From CAYJAZ01 sp964369185 (GTDB taxonomy: Bacteria; Desulfobacterota; Desulfovibrionia; Desulfovibrionales; Desulfovibrionaceae): 64,000 bases of DNA. Within the stretch, counting starts at the first letter, position 1; the number at the start of each line of letters is the position of its first letter. Positions 51,255 to 59,352 of this stretch are shown here, one piece after another. The notes under the pieces are model-generated. The model was given only the letters and a program-made list of their open reading frames with translations, searched no databases and was not told the origin of the DNA. The stretch spans positions 35,802-99,801 of the forward strand of contig CAYJEN010000001.1 in NCBI GenBank assembly GCA_964369185.1, written 5' to 3'. The position numbers and the translations under genes were made by a program.

Positions 51255-52904
51255 TTACGCTAAGTGCGAATATAGACTTGCGGCTGCTTCACGTAGCTTG
51301 TATTTTTGAATTTTTCCTGATGCAGTCATCGGGAATGTATCAACAATTGTTATATGACGTGGAATTTTATGCCATGCTATTTGACCACGACAAAAATCAC
51401 GTATATCTTCCGGTCGAACTTCTGCATCTGCTTTAGGAATGATGAAAGCACATATATCTTCGCCGTATTTTCGTGATGGAATACCTATGATTTGTACATC
51501 ATGAATCTGCGACATTTTCAAAAGATATTCTTCAATTTCACGAGGATAGATATTTTCTCCACCACGGATAATCATATCTTTTATGCGTCCGGTAATGCGT
51601 AGATATTTGTTATTATCTATAATACCTAAGTCACCGGTGTGTAGCCAACCGTCAGAATCAACAGCAGAGGCGGTAGCTTCTGGCATGTTATAATAACCTT
51701 CCATTACGTTGTAGCCACGACAACGAACCTCACCAGCAACATTTGGAGGAAGAATTTGATTGGTTTCAGGGTCAAAAACTTCAACTTCAATACCCGGAAG
51801 TGGTTTACCAACTGTTCGACAACGATTTTCTAAAGTTTCGTTAGTCGTAGTCATATTCATTACAGGCGAACCCTCGGTAAGCCCGTAACAGATAGTAACC
51901 TCACGCATATTTAGTTCTTCAAAAACTCGTAACATAAGCGGTTCAGGGCAAACTGCGCCTGCCATAATGCCTGTACGCAATGATGAGTAGTTGAATTTAT
52001 TGAATAATCTATGCTCTAAAATTGAAAGGAACATACTTGGTACACCGTAGAGAGATGTACATTTTTCTTGGTCAACTGCGCTCATAACGTGCACAGGGTT
52101 GAAAGCTTCAATGATAACCATTGTTGCGCCATGGCTTACACAAGCCATAAGACCAAGCACACAACCAAAACAATGGAAGAGAGGTACAGGAATACAAACT
52201 TTATCTTTAGAAGTAAGTTTTTGTCCTACTCCAATCCAGTAACCATTATTTAGAATGCTTGTATGTGTAAGCATTACACCTTTAGGGAAACCGGTAGTTC
52301 CCGAGGTATACTGCATATTTATAATATCGCTTGGTGAAAGGGAGTCTTGACGAGCTTGATATTCTTCATCACTCACTTGACTATGCATAGATACAACTTC
52401 ATCAATAGAAAACATACCACGATGTTTTTCTTCTCCTAAGAAAATAAGCCTTTTGAAGTCTGGTAATTCTTCAGAGTGAATTTCTGAACGTGGTTGTGTT
52501 TTTAGCTCCGGAAGAACTGAATATATGGTTGAAACATAATCATGATCTCGCAAGCCATCAATAATACAGAGGTTTTCTGTATTAGATTGGTGTAAAAGAT
52601 ACTTCAGTTCACTATCACGATAAGAAGTATTTACGGTGAGTAAAATAGCACCTATTCTTGCTGATGCAAACATGAAAGTAGCCCAGTAAGGAACATTGGT
52701 AGCCCAAATAGCTATTTTTTCACCTTTTTTTATGCCAAGAGCCATAAGCCCTTTTGCAAGCTTGTCTACTGATTCGTCAAACTCTTTCCAAGTAAGGCGT
52801 ATTTCTTTTTCGTAGTTTATAACGGCATCTTGATCGGGATATAGTAGAGCAGTTTCTCTCAATAATTGACCGAGAGTTTTTTCTTGCAATTTAAATTCTG
52901 ACAT
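51255..52904 (-). CDS. AMP-forming acyl-CoA synthetase (FadD/medium-chain type)
   Basis: 549 aa, ANL superfamily. AMP-binding P-loop YTSGTTGFPKGVMLTH, VCIPVPLFHCFGCVLG, YGLTEGSPVMNMT, hinge GRIKDMIIRGGENIYPREIEEYL and C-terminal lysine motif MTASGKIQKYKLRE. It activates a carboxylic acid (probably medium- or long-chain fatty acid, by similarity to FadD and related proteins) to its CoA thioester via an acyl-adenylate. It is the last gene of the fabF-rib operon, 17 bp after ribBA. The connection with riboflavin is probably only positional; the fabF gene at the operon head suggests lipid metabolism. Confidence 0.87.
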   Translation of the reverse strand: MSEFKLQEKTLGQLLRETALLYPDQDAVINYEKEIRLTWKEFDESVDKLAKGLMALGIKKGEKIAIWATNVPYWATFMFASARIGAILLTVNTSYRDSELKYLLHQSNTENLCIIDGLRDHDYVSTIYSVLPELKTQPRSEIHSEELPDFKRLIFLGEEKHRGMFSIDEVVSMHSQVSDEEYQARQDSLSPSDIINMQYTSGTTGFPKGVMLTHTSILNNGYWIGVGQKLTSKDKVCIPVPLFHCFGCVLGLMACVSHGATMVIIEAFNPVHVMSAVDQEKCTSLYGVPSMFLSILEHRLFNKFNYSSLRTGIMAGAVCPEPLMLRVFEELNMREVTICYGLTEGSPVMNMTTTNETLENRCRTVGKPLPGIEVEVFDPETNQILPPNVAGEVRCRGYNVMEGYYNMPEATASAVDSDGWLHTGDLGIIDNNKYLRITGRIKDMIIRGGENIYPREIEEYLLKMSQIHDVQIIGIPSRKYGEDICAFIIPKADAEVRPEDIRDFCRGQIAWHKIPRHITIVDTFPMTASGKIQKYKLREAAASLYSHLA

Positions 52905-52921
52905 TAATTTTCCTTTTAATG

Positions 52922-54124
52922 TTAGGCTTTATCCAACATATGACCAAGTTTTTCTTTCTTGGTTTGCAAGTAGCTTAGATTTTGTTCTGATGGTTGTGTT
53001 TCAATTGCAACACGTTCAACTACTTCAATTCCATATCCTTCTAATCCAATGATTTTTTTAGGATTATTTGTAAGGATTTTCAATTTCTTTGCACCTAAAT
53101 CTACTAGAATTTGTGCGCCTATACCGTAGTCTCTTAAATCAGCTTTAAAGCCGAGTTTATTATTTGCTTCAACGGTGTCGTAGCCTTCATCTTGGAGAGC
53201 ATAGGCTTTGATTTTATTAGCAAGACCAATTCCGCGTCCTTCTTGTCGCATATAAAGAATGATTCCACGCCCTTCTTTTTCGATTGCTTGCATTGCTGAA
53301 GTTAACTGATTACCGCAATCGCAACGGAGTGAGCCAAGAACATCGCCTGTAAGGCATTCACTGTGAACACGTGTAAGCACAGGCTCATCGGTAGAAACAT
53401 CACCTTTTACAAGTGCGATATGAGTTTTTCCATCGTATTCATTTTCATAAGCCATAATTTGGAAATCGCCGTGAGCAGTAGGCATTTTTGCTTCTGCAAC
53501 ACGTTTTACAGCTACTTGACCTTTGTTCATACGATAACGAATAAGATCACGAATAGTTACGATTGGAAGATTATGTTCTTTAGCGAAGATTTCAAGGTCA
53601 GGCATGCGAGCCATTGTACCGTCTTCATTGAGGATTTCACAGATAACAGCAGCTGGTTTAAGTCCTGCCAATGTTGAAAGTTCAACACTGCCTTCTGTTT
53701 GTCCTGCTCTTGTAAGAACACCGCCGCTTTGTGCGCGGAGTGGGAATATATGACCGGGAGTTACAATATCAGCCGGTTTTACATCATCAGCTATTGCAGC
53801 TGCGATTGTTGTTGCTCTATCAGCGGCAGAAATACCTGTGGTAACACCTTCACGAGCTTCAATAGAGAGTGTGAAGTTTGTGCCGAAACGTGAACCATTT
53901 CTTGCTGTCATTAGAGGTAAGTCAATTTTGTCACAATACTCCGGTGACATAGGAAGGCAGATGAGTCCACGACCATATTTTGCCATAAAGTTGATAGCTT
54001 CAGGAGTAGCAAATTCTGCTGCGATGGTTAAATCGCCTTCATTTTCGCGATCTTCATCATCAACTAAAATATACATTTTCCCTTGTTTTATATGTTCTAA
54101 AGCTTCTTCGATTGAACAAATCAT
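52922..54124 (-). CDS. ribBA: Bifunctional DHBP synthase / GTP cyclohydrolase II
   Basis: 400 aa. N-terminal RibB domain (about 1-200): VDDEDRENEGDL, FTLSIEAREGVTTGISAADRA, RAQSGGVLTRAGQTEGSVELSTLAG, making 3,4-dihydroxy-2-butanone 4-phosphate. C-terminal RibA domain (about 205-400): HSECLTGDVLGSLRCDCGNQL with the zinc cysteines, and MRQEGRGIGLANKIKAYALQD, opening the ring of GTP. Both halves have complete motifs, so both reactions are likely. Together with RibD and RibE it feeds riboflavin synthesis. No FMN riboswitch was found before the operon. Confidence 0.95.
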   Translation of the reverse strand: MICSIEEALEHIKQGKMYILVDDEDRENEGDLTIAAEFATPEAINFMAKYGRGLICLPMSPEYCDKIDLPLMTARNGSRFGTNFTLSIEAREGVTTGISAADRATTIAAAIADDVKPADIVTPGHIFPLRAQSGGVLTRAGQTEGSVELSTLAGLKPAAVICEILNEDGTMARMPDLEIFAKEHNLPIVTIRDLIRYRMNKGQVAVKRVAEAKMPTAHGDFQIMAYENEYDGKTHIALVKGDVSTDEPVLTRVHSECLTGDVLGSLRCDCGNQLTSAMQAIEKEGRGIILYMRQEGRGIGLANKIKAYALQDEGYDTVEANNKLGFKADLRDYGIGAQILVDLGAKKLKILTNNPKKIIGLEGYGIEVVERVAIETQPSEQNLSYLQTKKEKLGHMLDKA

Positions 54125-54152
54125 AATGTATCCTTAATATAGTGGTAAAAAA

Positions 54153-54800
54153 TTAAAAACCTAAATCTTTAAGGTATGCTTCAGTGAGTTTAGATTCTTT
54201 TGTTTGATTCGTGTAAGCACGAGTTTGAGAATGGACATATTTTCCAATAATATCGCTCTCGAAATTAATATCAGACCCAACATTCCAACGCACAACAGTA
54301 GTTTCTTTCCAAGTTTCCGGAATAATATTTACGGAAAAAGTGTTAGATGTCACTGTTGTAACAGTAAGGCTAATACCATCAAGACATACAGACCCTTGAG
54401 GAATAACATAGCCTTGCATTTCATCTTTAAGCTCCAAAGTACAGATTTTAGATGAAAGCTTTTCTTCAACGCTAAGAAGTTTTATTGTGCAATCAACATG
54501 ACCTGATACTATATGCCCGCCAAATCTATCACCAAGCGCAAGTGCCCGCTCAAGATTGACGATACTTCCAATACGCAAATCTCCTAAATTTGTTAATTCA
54601 AGAGTTTGGGTAGATGCGTAAGCTGAGAAAGATTGACCTGTAAAACTTTCTACGGTCAAACAAACTCCATTCACGGCAATAGACTCTCCAATGACTAAAT
54701 TATCAAACATAATCAGCGGATTGAAAGTGAAGCGTGCTTCGGTGCTCTTTTTTTCAATGCTTGAAACTTGAGCTTGTGTTTGTATAATTCCTGTGAACAT
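54153..54800 (-). CDS. ribE: Riboflavin synthase, alpha chain
   Basis: 215 aa, two lumazine-binding repeats (about 1-95 and 96-200). Start MFTGIIQTQAQVSSIE is diagnostic; VNGVCLTVESFTGQSFSAYASTQTLELTNLG and DGISLTVTTVTSNTFSVNIIPET are the two substrate-binding loops, and FGGHIVSGHVD joins them. Dismutates two 6,7-dimethyl-8-ribityllumazine to riboflavin. It lies between ribD and ribBA, 17-28 bp spacing. The lumazine synthase gene (ribH) is not in the window. Confidence 0.94.
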   Translation of the reverse strand: MFTGIIQTQAQVSSIEKKSTEARFTFNPLIMFDNLVIGESIAVNGVCLTVESFTGQSFSAYASTQTLELTNLGDLRIGSIVNLERALALGDRFGGHIVSGHVDCTIKLLSVEEKLSSKICTLELKDEMQGYVIPQGSVCLDGISLTVTTVTSNTFSVNIIPETWKETTVVRWNVGSDINFESDIIGKYVHSQTRAYTNQTKESKLTEAYLKDLGF

Positions 54801-54817
54801 AATTTTATATAGTTATT

Positions 54818-55957
54818 TTAAACTGTTTGTAAAGGGGTATAGATAAGTTCTATATCATCATCTAACACTCTAGAAGATTTGAGTTTTAGTTTAAAGGCTG
54901 ATGAAATCTCATCAAGTTCATTTCCTTCAAACACATTTTTAGCATTTTTATCAGCAAAAACTAGTGGTGCAATATATTGCCTATATTCATCAACAAGTTT
55001 AGATTCCAGAAGTGCAAAGGCAAGTGTTGCGCCACCTTCGCAGAGAATATAAGGGCATTTTTCTTCGGTATAAAGAATAGAGAATATTTTATCGAGATCT
55101 AATTTATTAGAATTTTTTCCGCTATCTACACCATAAATTGTAACTCCGCACGCACGAAGTTTTGCAGCATTTGGTGAAGCTGCTTGCGCGTGGGTAGTAA
55201 AGAAAATTGTTTCGCTTGCTCTTTCTTTTAAAAGATATGAGGTTTGACTATGGGTGATAGTTGTGCTGATAACGGCGGCACGTGGTTGTTTAGCGCAGTC
55301 AACTTCTCTTGCTGTAAGTTTTGGATTATCCTTTAGAAATGTTTCGCCACCAATAAGAATAATACCATTTGCAATACCAAAATTTGCTCGTAAATTAGCA
55401 ACTTCTTCTCTTGAGCCGACACCAGTGATATATTTTGATTTGCCCTCTTGAGTAGCAATTTTTCCATCAAGAGTAGTTCCCATTTTTAATATTGTATACG
55501 GGCGTTTATGCTTTACCCAGATTTTAAAATCTTCAAGAAGAGCTTGGCATTTTTCTTCAAGCACGCCTACAATTACTTCAACTCCTTGAGATTGTAAATA
55601 TTCAATTCCACCGCTTGCTTTTGGATTTATATCACGCATGCCTATAATAACTTTTGTTATACCTGCCGCTAAAATAGCATCTGTACAAGGAGGGGTTTTT
55701 CCATGATGATTACATGGTTCAAGCGTCACTACTAGGGTAGTACCTTTAGTATCAATCCCTTTTGTATTAGCATTTTTTATGCATGAAACTTCTGCATGAT
55801 CAGCGCCATAAATTGCGTGATATCCACCGGCTACGATAACATCGTCTTTAATAAGAACAGCGCCAACGCAAGGGTTAGGTGCAGTTTTATATTTTCCATG
55901 AGCGGCTAGTTGCAAGGCTTTTGCCATAGCATGTGTATAAAGCTCTTGATTATTCAT
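54818..55957 (-). CDS. ribD: Bifunctional pyrimidine deaminase/reductase RibD
   Basis: 379 aa. Deaminase domain (about 1-145): zinc site HAEVSCI and EPCNHHGKTPPCTDAIL. Reductase domain (about 150-370): PYTILKMGTTLDGKIATQEGKSKYITG, RANFGIANGIILIGGETFLKDNP, CEGGATLAFALLESKLVDEYRQYIAPL. It performs the second and third steps of the GTP branch. The gene lies between the dCMP deaminase (44-bp gap) and ribE. The two adjacent deaminase genes are paralogous folds. Confidence 0.93.
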   Translation of the reverse strand: MNNQELYTHAMAKALQLAAHGKYKTAPNPCVGAVLIKDDVIVAGGYHAIYGADHAEVSCIKNANTKGIDTKGTTLVVTLEPCNHHGKTPPCTDAILAAGITKVIIGMRDINPKASGGIEYLQSQGVEVIVGVLEEKCQALLEDFKIWVKHKRPYTILKMGTTLDGKIATQEGKSKYITGVGSREEVANLRANFGIANGIILIGGETFLKDNPKLTAREVDCAKQPRAAVISTTITHSQTSYLLKERASETIFFTTHAQAASPNAAKLRACGVTIYGVDSGKNSNKLDLDKIFSILYTEEKCPYILCEGGATLAFALLESKLVDEYRQYIAPLVFADKNAKNVFEGNELDEISSAFKLKLKSSRVLDDDIELIYTPLQTV

Positions 55958-56001
55958 ACTTTCTCTTCTTTTTTATAGTGGCTGTGGCAAAGTAAATAAC
56001 A

Positions 56002-56472
56002 CTATTGCAGTTCAAAATTTGTCATGGGATTATATTCAAGCAAGGTATGAGGTATTTTAGCTTCTTCAAGCATTTCAAGGGCTAAGGCATCGTGATAAGG
56101 ATTTGTATAGAAAATCTCTTTTATGCCGGAATTTATAAGCATTTTTGTACAGATAATGCATGGTTGAGTGGTGCAGTAAAGAGTTGAATCTTTAAGAGAT
56201 ACGCCACTTTGTGCTGCCTGTATTATTACATTTTGTTCAGCATGAAGACCACGACATATTTCATGTCTTTCACCTGAGGGCACATTTTCTTTAATTCTAA
56301 GGCATCCTGTTGAGGCACAGTGAGTAATACCTTGTGGAGTGCCGTTATATCCTGTTGCAAGAATACGATTATCTAGAACAGCTATTGCGCCCACTTTGCG
56401 ACGTAAACAAGTGGAACGTTGAGCAACGGTATAAGTAATTTGAAGAAAATAGTCTTGCCAAGTTGGTCTCAT
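56002..56472 (-). CDS. dCMP deaminase-family zinc deaminase
   Basis: 156 aa. WQDYFLQITYTVAQRSTCLRRKVGAIAV at the start, zinc site HAEQNVII and PCIICTKMLINSGI, plus the second zinc-like cysteines of dCMP deaminases (CASTGCLR and HEICRGLHAEQ). It deaminates dCMP to dUMP for thymidylate synthesis. It is allosterically controlled by dCTP/dTTP in characterised members (HxxCRG region). Gap of 82 bp to glyA contains a weak hairpin. Confidence 0.9.
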   Translation of the reverse strand: MRPTWQDYFLQITYTVAQRSTCLRRKVGAIAVLDNRILATGYNGTPQGITHCASTGCLRIKENVPSGERHEICRGLHAEQNVIIQAAQSGVSLKDSTLYCTTQPCIICTKMLINSGIKEIFYTNPYHDALALEMLEEAKIPHTLLEYNPMTNFELQ

Positions 56473-56554
56473 AAATAATTATAGCAAGAGAATAGGTTAG
56501 AAAAGTAATATTTTAGAAATTTCTCTAACTAACCTAGACTCTTACATCTCCATT

Positions 56555-57805
56555 CTAGTTTTTGAAGAGAGGGAAAGAAAGCGCAAATGAAGTTACTTCT
56601 TTACGGATTTCTTTCAATTTTGTTTCATTTTCAACATTTGCTAAACTTGAAACGATGAATTCAGCAACTTTTTCCATATCTTGGGTTTTCATGCCACGAG
56701 TAGTAAGCGCTGCTGTTCCAAGTCTTATACCTGAAGTCACGAAAGGTGAACGGGTTTCAAAAGGAACAGTATTTTTATTTACTGTGATACCAGCCATATC
56801 AAGAGCATGTTCAGCTGCTTTACCGGTGATATCTTTATTAGTGAGGTCAATAAGCATTAGATGGTTATCAGTTCCACCTGAAACAAGGTTGAACCCTGCA
56901 CTAACTAATGATGAAGCCAATGTTTGAGCATTATCAATAACTTGTTGTTGATATACTTTATACTGAGGCTGTAACACTTCACCAAACGCAACAGCTTTAG
57001 CAGCTATTACGTGCATTAAAGGTCCACCTTGAATACCAGGGAATATTTGACTATTCAATGTTTTTCCAAGTGTATCACCTTCAGCAACATTTGCTAAAAT
57101 CATACCACCACGAGGTCCACGTAATGTTTTGTGAGTTGTGGTAGTTACAATGTGCGCATAAGGAAGTGGAGATGGGTGAAGTCCTGCTGCTACAAGTCCG
57201 GCGATGTGAGCCATATCAACAAAGAGTTTAGCATTTACTTCATCAGCGATTTCTCTAAATTTAGCAAAGTCAATTGTACGTGAGTAGGCAGAAGCACCTG
57301 CAACAATCATGTTAGGGCGATGTGCATGAGCCAATTTGCGCACTGTGTCGTAATTGATTTTACCGGTTTCTTTATCTACACCGTAAGATACGATATTGAA
57401 AAGTTTACCGGAAAAGTTTACCGGGCTACCATGTGTAAGGTGACCGCCGTGTGATAAATCCATACCTAAAACGGTATCACCCGGTTTAAGATATGCAAGA
57501 TAAGCAGCCATATTTGCTTGTGAACCTGCATGAGGTTGCACGTTAGCATAGTTACAATCAAAGATTTCACATGCACGGTTAATTGCTAAATCTTCAACGA
57601 TATCAACAAATTCACAACCGCCGTAGTATCTTTTGCTAGGGTAACCTTCAGCGTATTTATTGGTTAAAATAGAGCCTTGTGCTTGACGTACAGCCGGTGA
57701 AACGATGTTTTCTGAGGCAATAAGTTCAAGGTTTGACATTTGTCTATTGCTTTCTAGGAAGATAGCATCTGCAATAGCTTTATCTTGTAAAATAAGATCG
57801 TCCAT
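56555..57805 (-). CDS. glyA: Serine hydroxymethyltransferase
   Basis: 416 aa, fold-type I PLP enzyme. LELIASENIVSPAVRQAQGS, NVQPHAGSQANMAAYL, the PLP-lysine segment VTTTTHKTLRGPRGGMIL (Lys about 226), and FPGIQGGPLMHVIAAKAVAFGE. It interconverts serine and glycine with one-carbon transfer to tetrahydrofolate. The fabF-glyA pair is characteristic of Desulfovibrio-type gene order (from memory). The thymidylate cycle link with the dCMP deaminase is a plausible reason for the grouping. Confidence 0.96.
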   Translation of the reverse strand: MDDLILQDKAIADAIFLESNRQMSNLELIASENIVSPAVRQAQGSILTNKYAEGYPSKRYYGGCEFVDIVEDLAINRACEIFDCNYANVQPHAGSQANMAAYLAYLKPGDTVLGMDLSHGGHLTHGSPVNFSGKLFNIVSYGVDKETGKINYDTVRKLAHAHRPNMIVAGASAYSRTIDFAKFREIADEVNAKLFVDMAHIAGLVAAGLHPSPLPYAHIVTTTTHKTLRGPRGGMILANVAEGDTLGKTLNSQIFPGIQGGPLMHVIAAKAVAFGEVLQPQYKVYQQQVIDNAQTLASSLVSAGFNLVSGGTDNHLMLIDLTNKDITGKAAEHALDMAGITVNKNTVPFETRSPFVTSGIRLGTAALTTRGMKTQDMEKVAEFIVSSLANVENETKLKEIRKEVTSFALSFPLFKN

Positions 57806-57844
57806 CTAAGTACCTATTATGTGAGTTGAAATTTAAAGGAAAAA

Positions 57845-59089
57845 TTATTCCGCGTATTTTTTGAAAACTAAAGCTGCGTTTGTACCACCAAAGCCATAAG
57901 AAGTTGAAAGTACATATTCAGGATCTAATTTTTGTGCACCGCTTGACATATAGTTTAAGTCACAGTCAGGGTCAGGGTTAGTATTATTGAGTGTTCCCGG
58001 AACAATACCTGTATGAAGAGTCATAACCGAGAAGATAGCTTCAACAGCACCAGCCGCACCTAATAAGTGACCTACTTGTGACTTGTTTGCAGAAATTGCG
58101 ATATTGTAAGCATGTTCACCAAAGAGATCTTTGATAGCTTTGGTTTCTGTTTTATCGTTTAATGGAGTTGAAGTTCCGTGAGCGTTCATGCAAGTGATAT
58201 CAGATGGTTTTAAACCAGCATCTTTAATTGCGCTTGCCATAGCTTGCTTCATACCTGAACCTGATTCGTGAGGAGCTGTCATGTGATAAGCATCACCGGA
58301 AGCACCGAATCCAACAAGTTCAGCATAGATAGTTGCGCCACGTTCTTTAGCTGATGTAAGGCTTTCAAGCATAAGGAAACCTGCGCCTTCACCCATAACG
58401 AAGCCGTCTCTTGCACCATCGAATGGACGAGAAGCAATTTCAGGGTTATCGTTATTTTGTGTTGAAAGAGCTTTTAGAGCTGTAAAGCCGGAAATACCCA
58501 TAGGAGTGATTGTTGATTCAGCTCCACCTGTGATAACAGCTTTAGCACGTCCGAGCATAATTTCAGCAGCTGCATAACCAATAGCATGAGTACCGGAAGC
58601 ACAAGCAGAAGTCATAACTACGTTGCAACCTTTTGCACCTGTGAAGATTGATACTTGCCCTGGTGACATGTTTGAAATAAGCATTGGAATATAGAAAGGT
58701 GAAACTTTTGAAGGACCTGATTGAACAAGTTTACTGTGGAAAGTTTCAATTGTGCCAAGTCCGCCAAGTCCTACGCCAAGCATTACGCTAACATCTTCGG
58801 CATTGCTTTCATTTATTTCAAAGTTTGCATGAGGTAAAAGCATTGTTGAAGCTGCAACAGAAAGTTGAACAAATCTATCCATACGCTTAGCTTGTTTAGC
58901 CGGCATATAGTCTTCCGGATTGAAGTTTTTTACTTCACCTGCGATTTTAGAATCAAACTCTGAAGCGTCAAACAAGGTAATCGGAGCAATACCGGACTTA
59001 CCTTCAATTAAAGCTTGGAAAGAGCTCTCAAGATCATTGCCTAATGGGTTTAAAGTTGCCATTCCTGTGACAACAACGCGTTCACGCAT
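57845..59089 (-). CDS. fabF: Beta-ketoacyl-ACP synthase II
   Basis: 414 aa, thiolase fold. Catalytic Cys in TSACASGTHAIG (about 164), His in NAHGTSTPLND (about 305) and KSQVGHLLGAAGA (about 342), plus the C-terminal TSYGFGGTNAAL. It elongates fatty acyl chains by condensation with malonyl-ACP. GGAGATAAAG precedes the ATG. First gene of the minus-strand operon that continues with glyA, the deaminase and rib genes. An acpP gene would be expected upstream in related genomes, but the region upstream here is a 260-bp gap with a MITE end, then hypF on the other strand. Confidence 0.96.
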   Translation of the reverse strand: MRERVVVTGMATLNPLGNDLESSFQALIEGKSGIAPITLFDASEFDSKIAGEVKNFNPEDYMPAKQAKRMDRFVQLSVAASTMLLPHANFEINESNAEDVSVMLGVGLGGLGTIETFHSKLVQSGPSKVSPFYIPMLISNMSPGQVSIFTGAKGCNVVMTSACASGTHAIGYAAAEIMLGRAKAVITGGAESTITPMGISGFTALKALSTQNNDNPEIASRPFDGARDGFVMGEGAGFLMLESLTSAKERGATIYAELVGFGASGDAYHMTAPHESGSGMKQAMASAIKDAGLKPSDITCMNAHGTSTPLNDKTETKAIKDLFGEHAYNIAISANKSQVGHLLGAAGAVEAIFSVMTLHTGIVPGTLNNTNPDPDCDLNYMSSGAQKLDPEYVLSTSYGFGGTNAALVFKKYAE

Positions 59090-59285
59090 CTTTATCTCCT
59101 GAATTAAAATTCACTGTTATTAAAAAATTATAGAAATTTTTAGCATATCTTCTTACTAATTGCAACATTTTAACAAGTCGTTTAAATTTTAAAAAAAGAG
59201 TTTTATTCTTGTAAGATAACAAAATAAAATTCTATGATAATCATAGCTTATCGGTACTTGCATTTTGTATAATTCTCTGTATAGT

Positions 59286-59307
59286 CTAGGGTGTATTCCG
59301 AAATATT
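59286..59307. repeat. Single left MITE end
   Basis: CTAGGGTGTATTCCGAAATATT resembles the left end of the GGGTGTGTTTC MITE family with changes. No matching right end was found, so it may be a decayed copy. It lies 46 bp before the hypF start. Confidence 0.4.
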
Positions 59308-59352
59308 AAAATATAACTTGTGAAATCTTTTTCGAGAAAATAAGGATATGCA

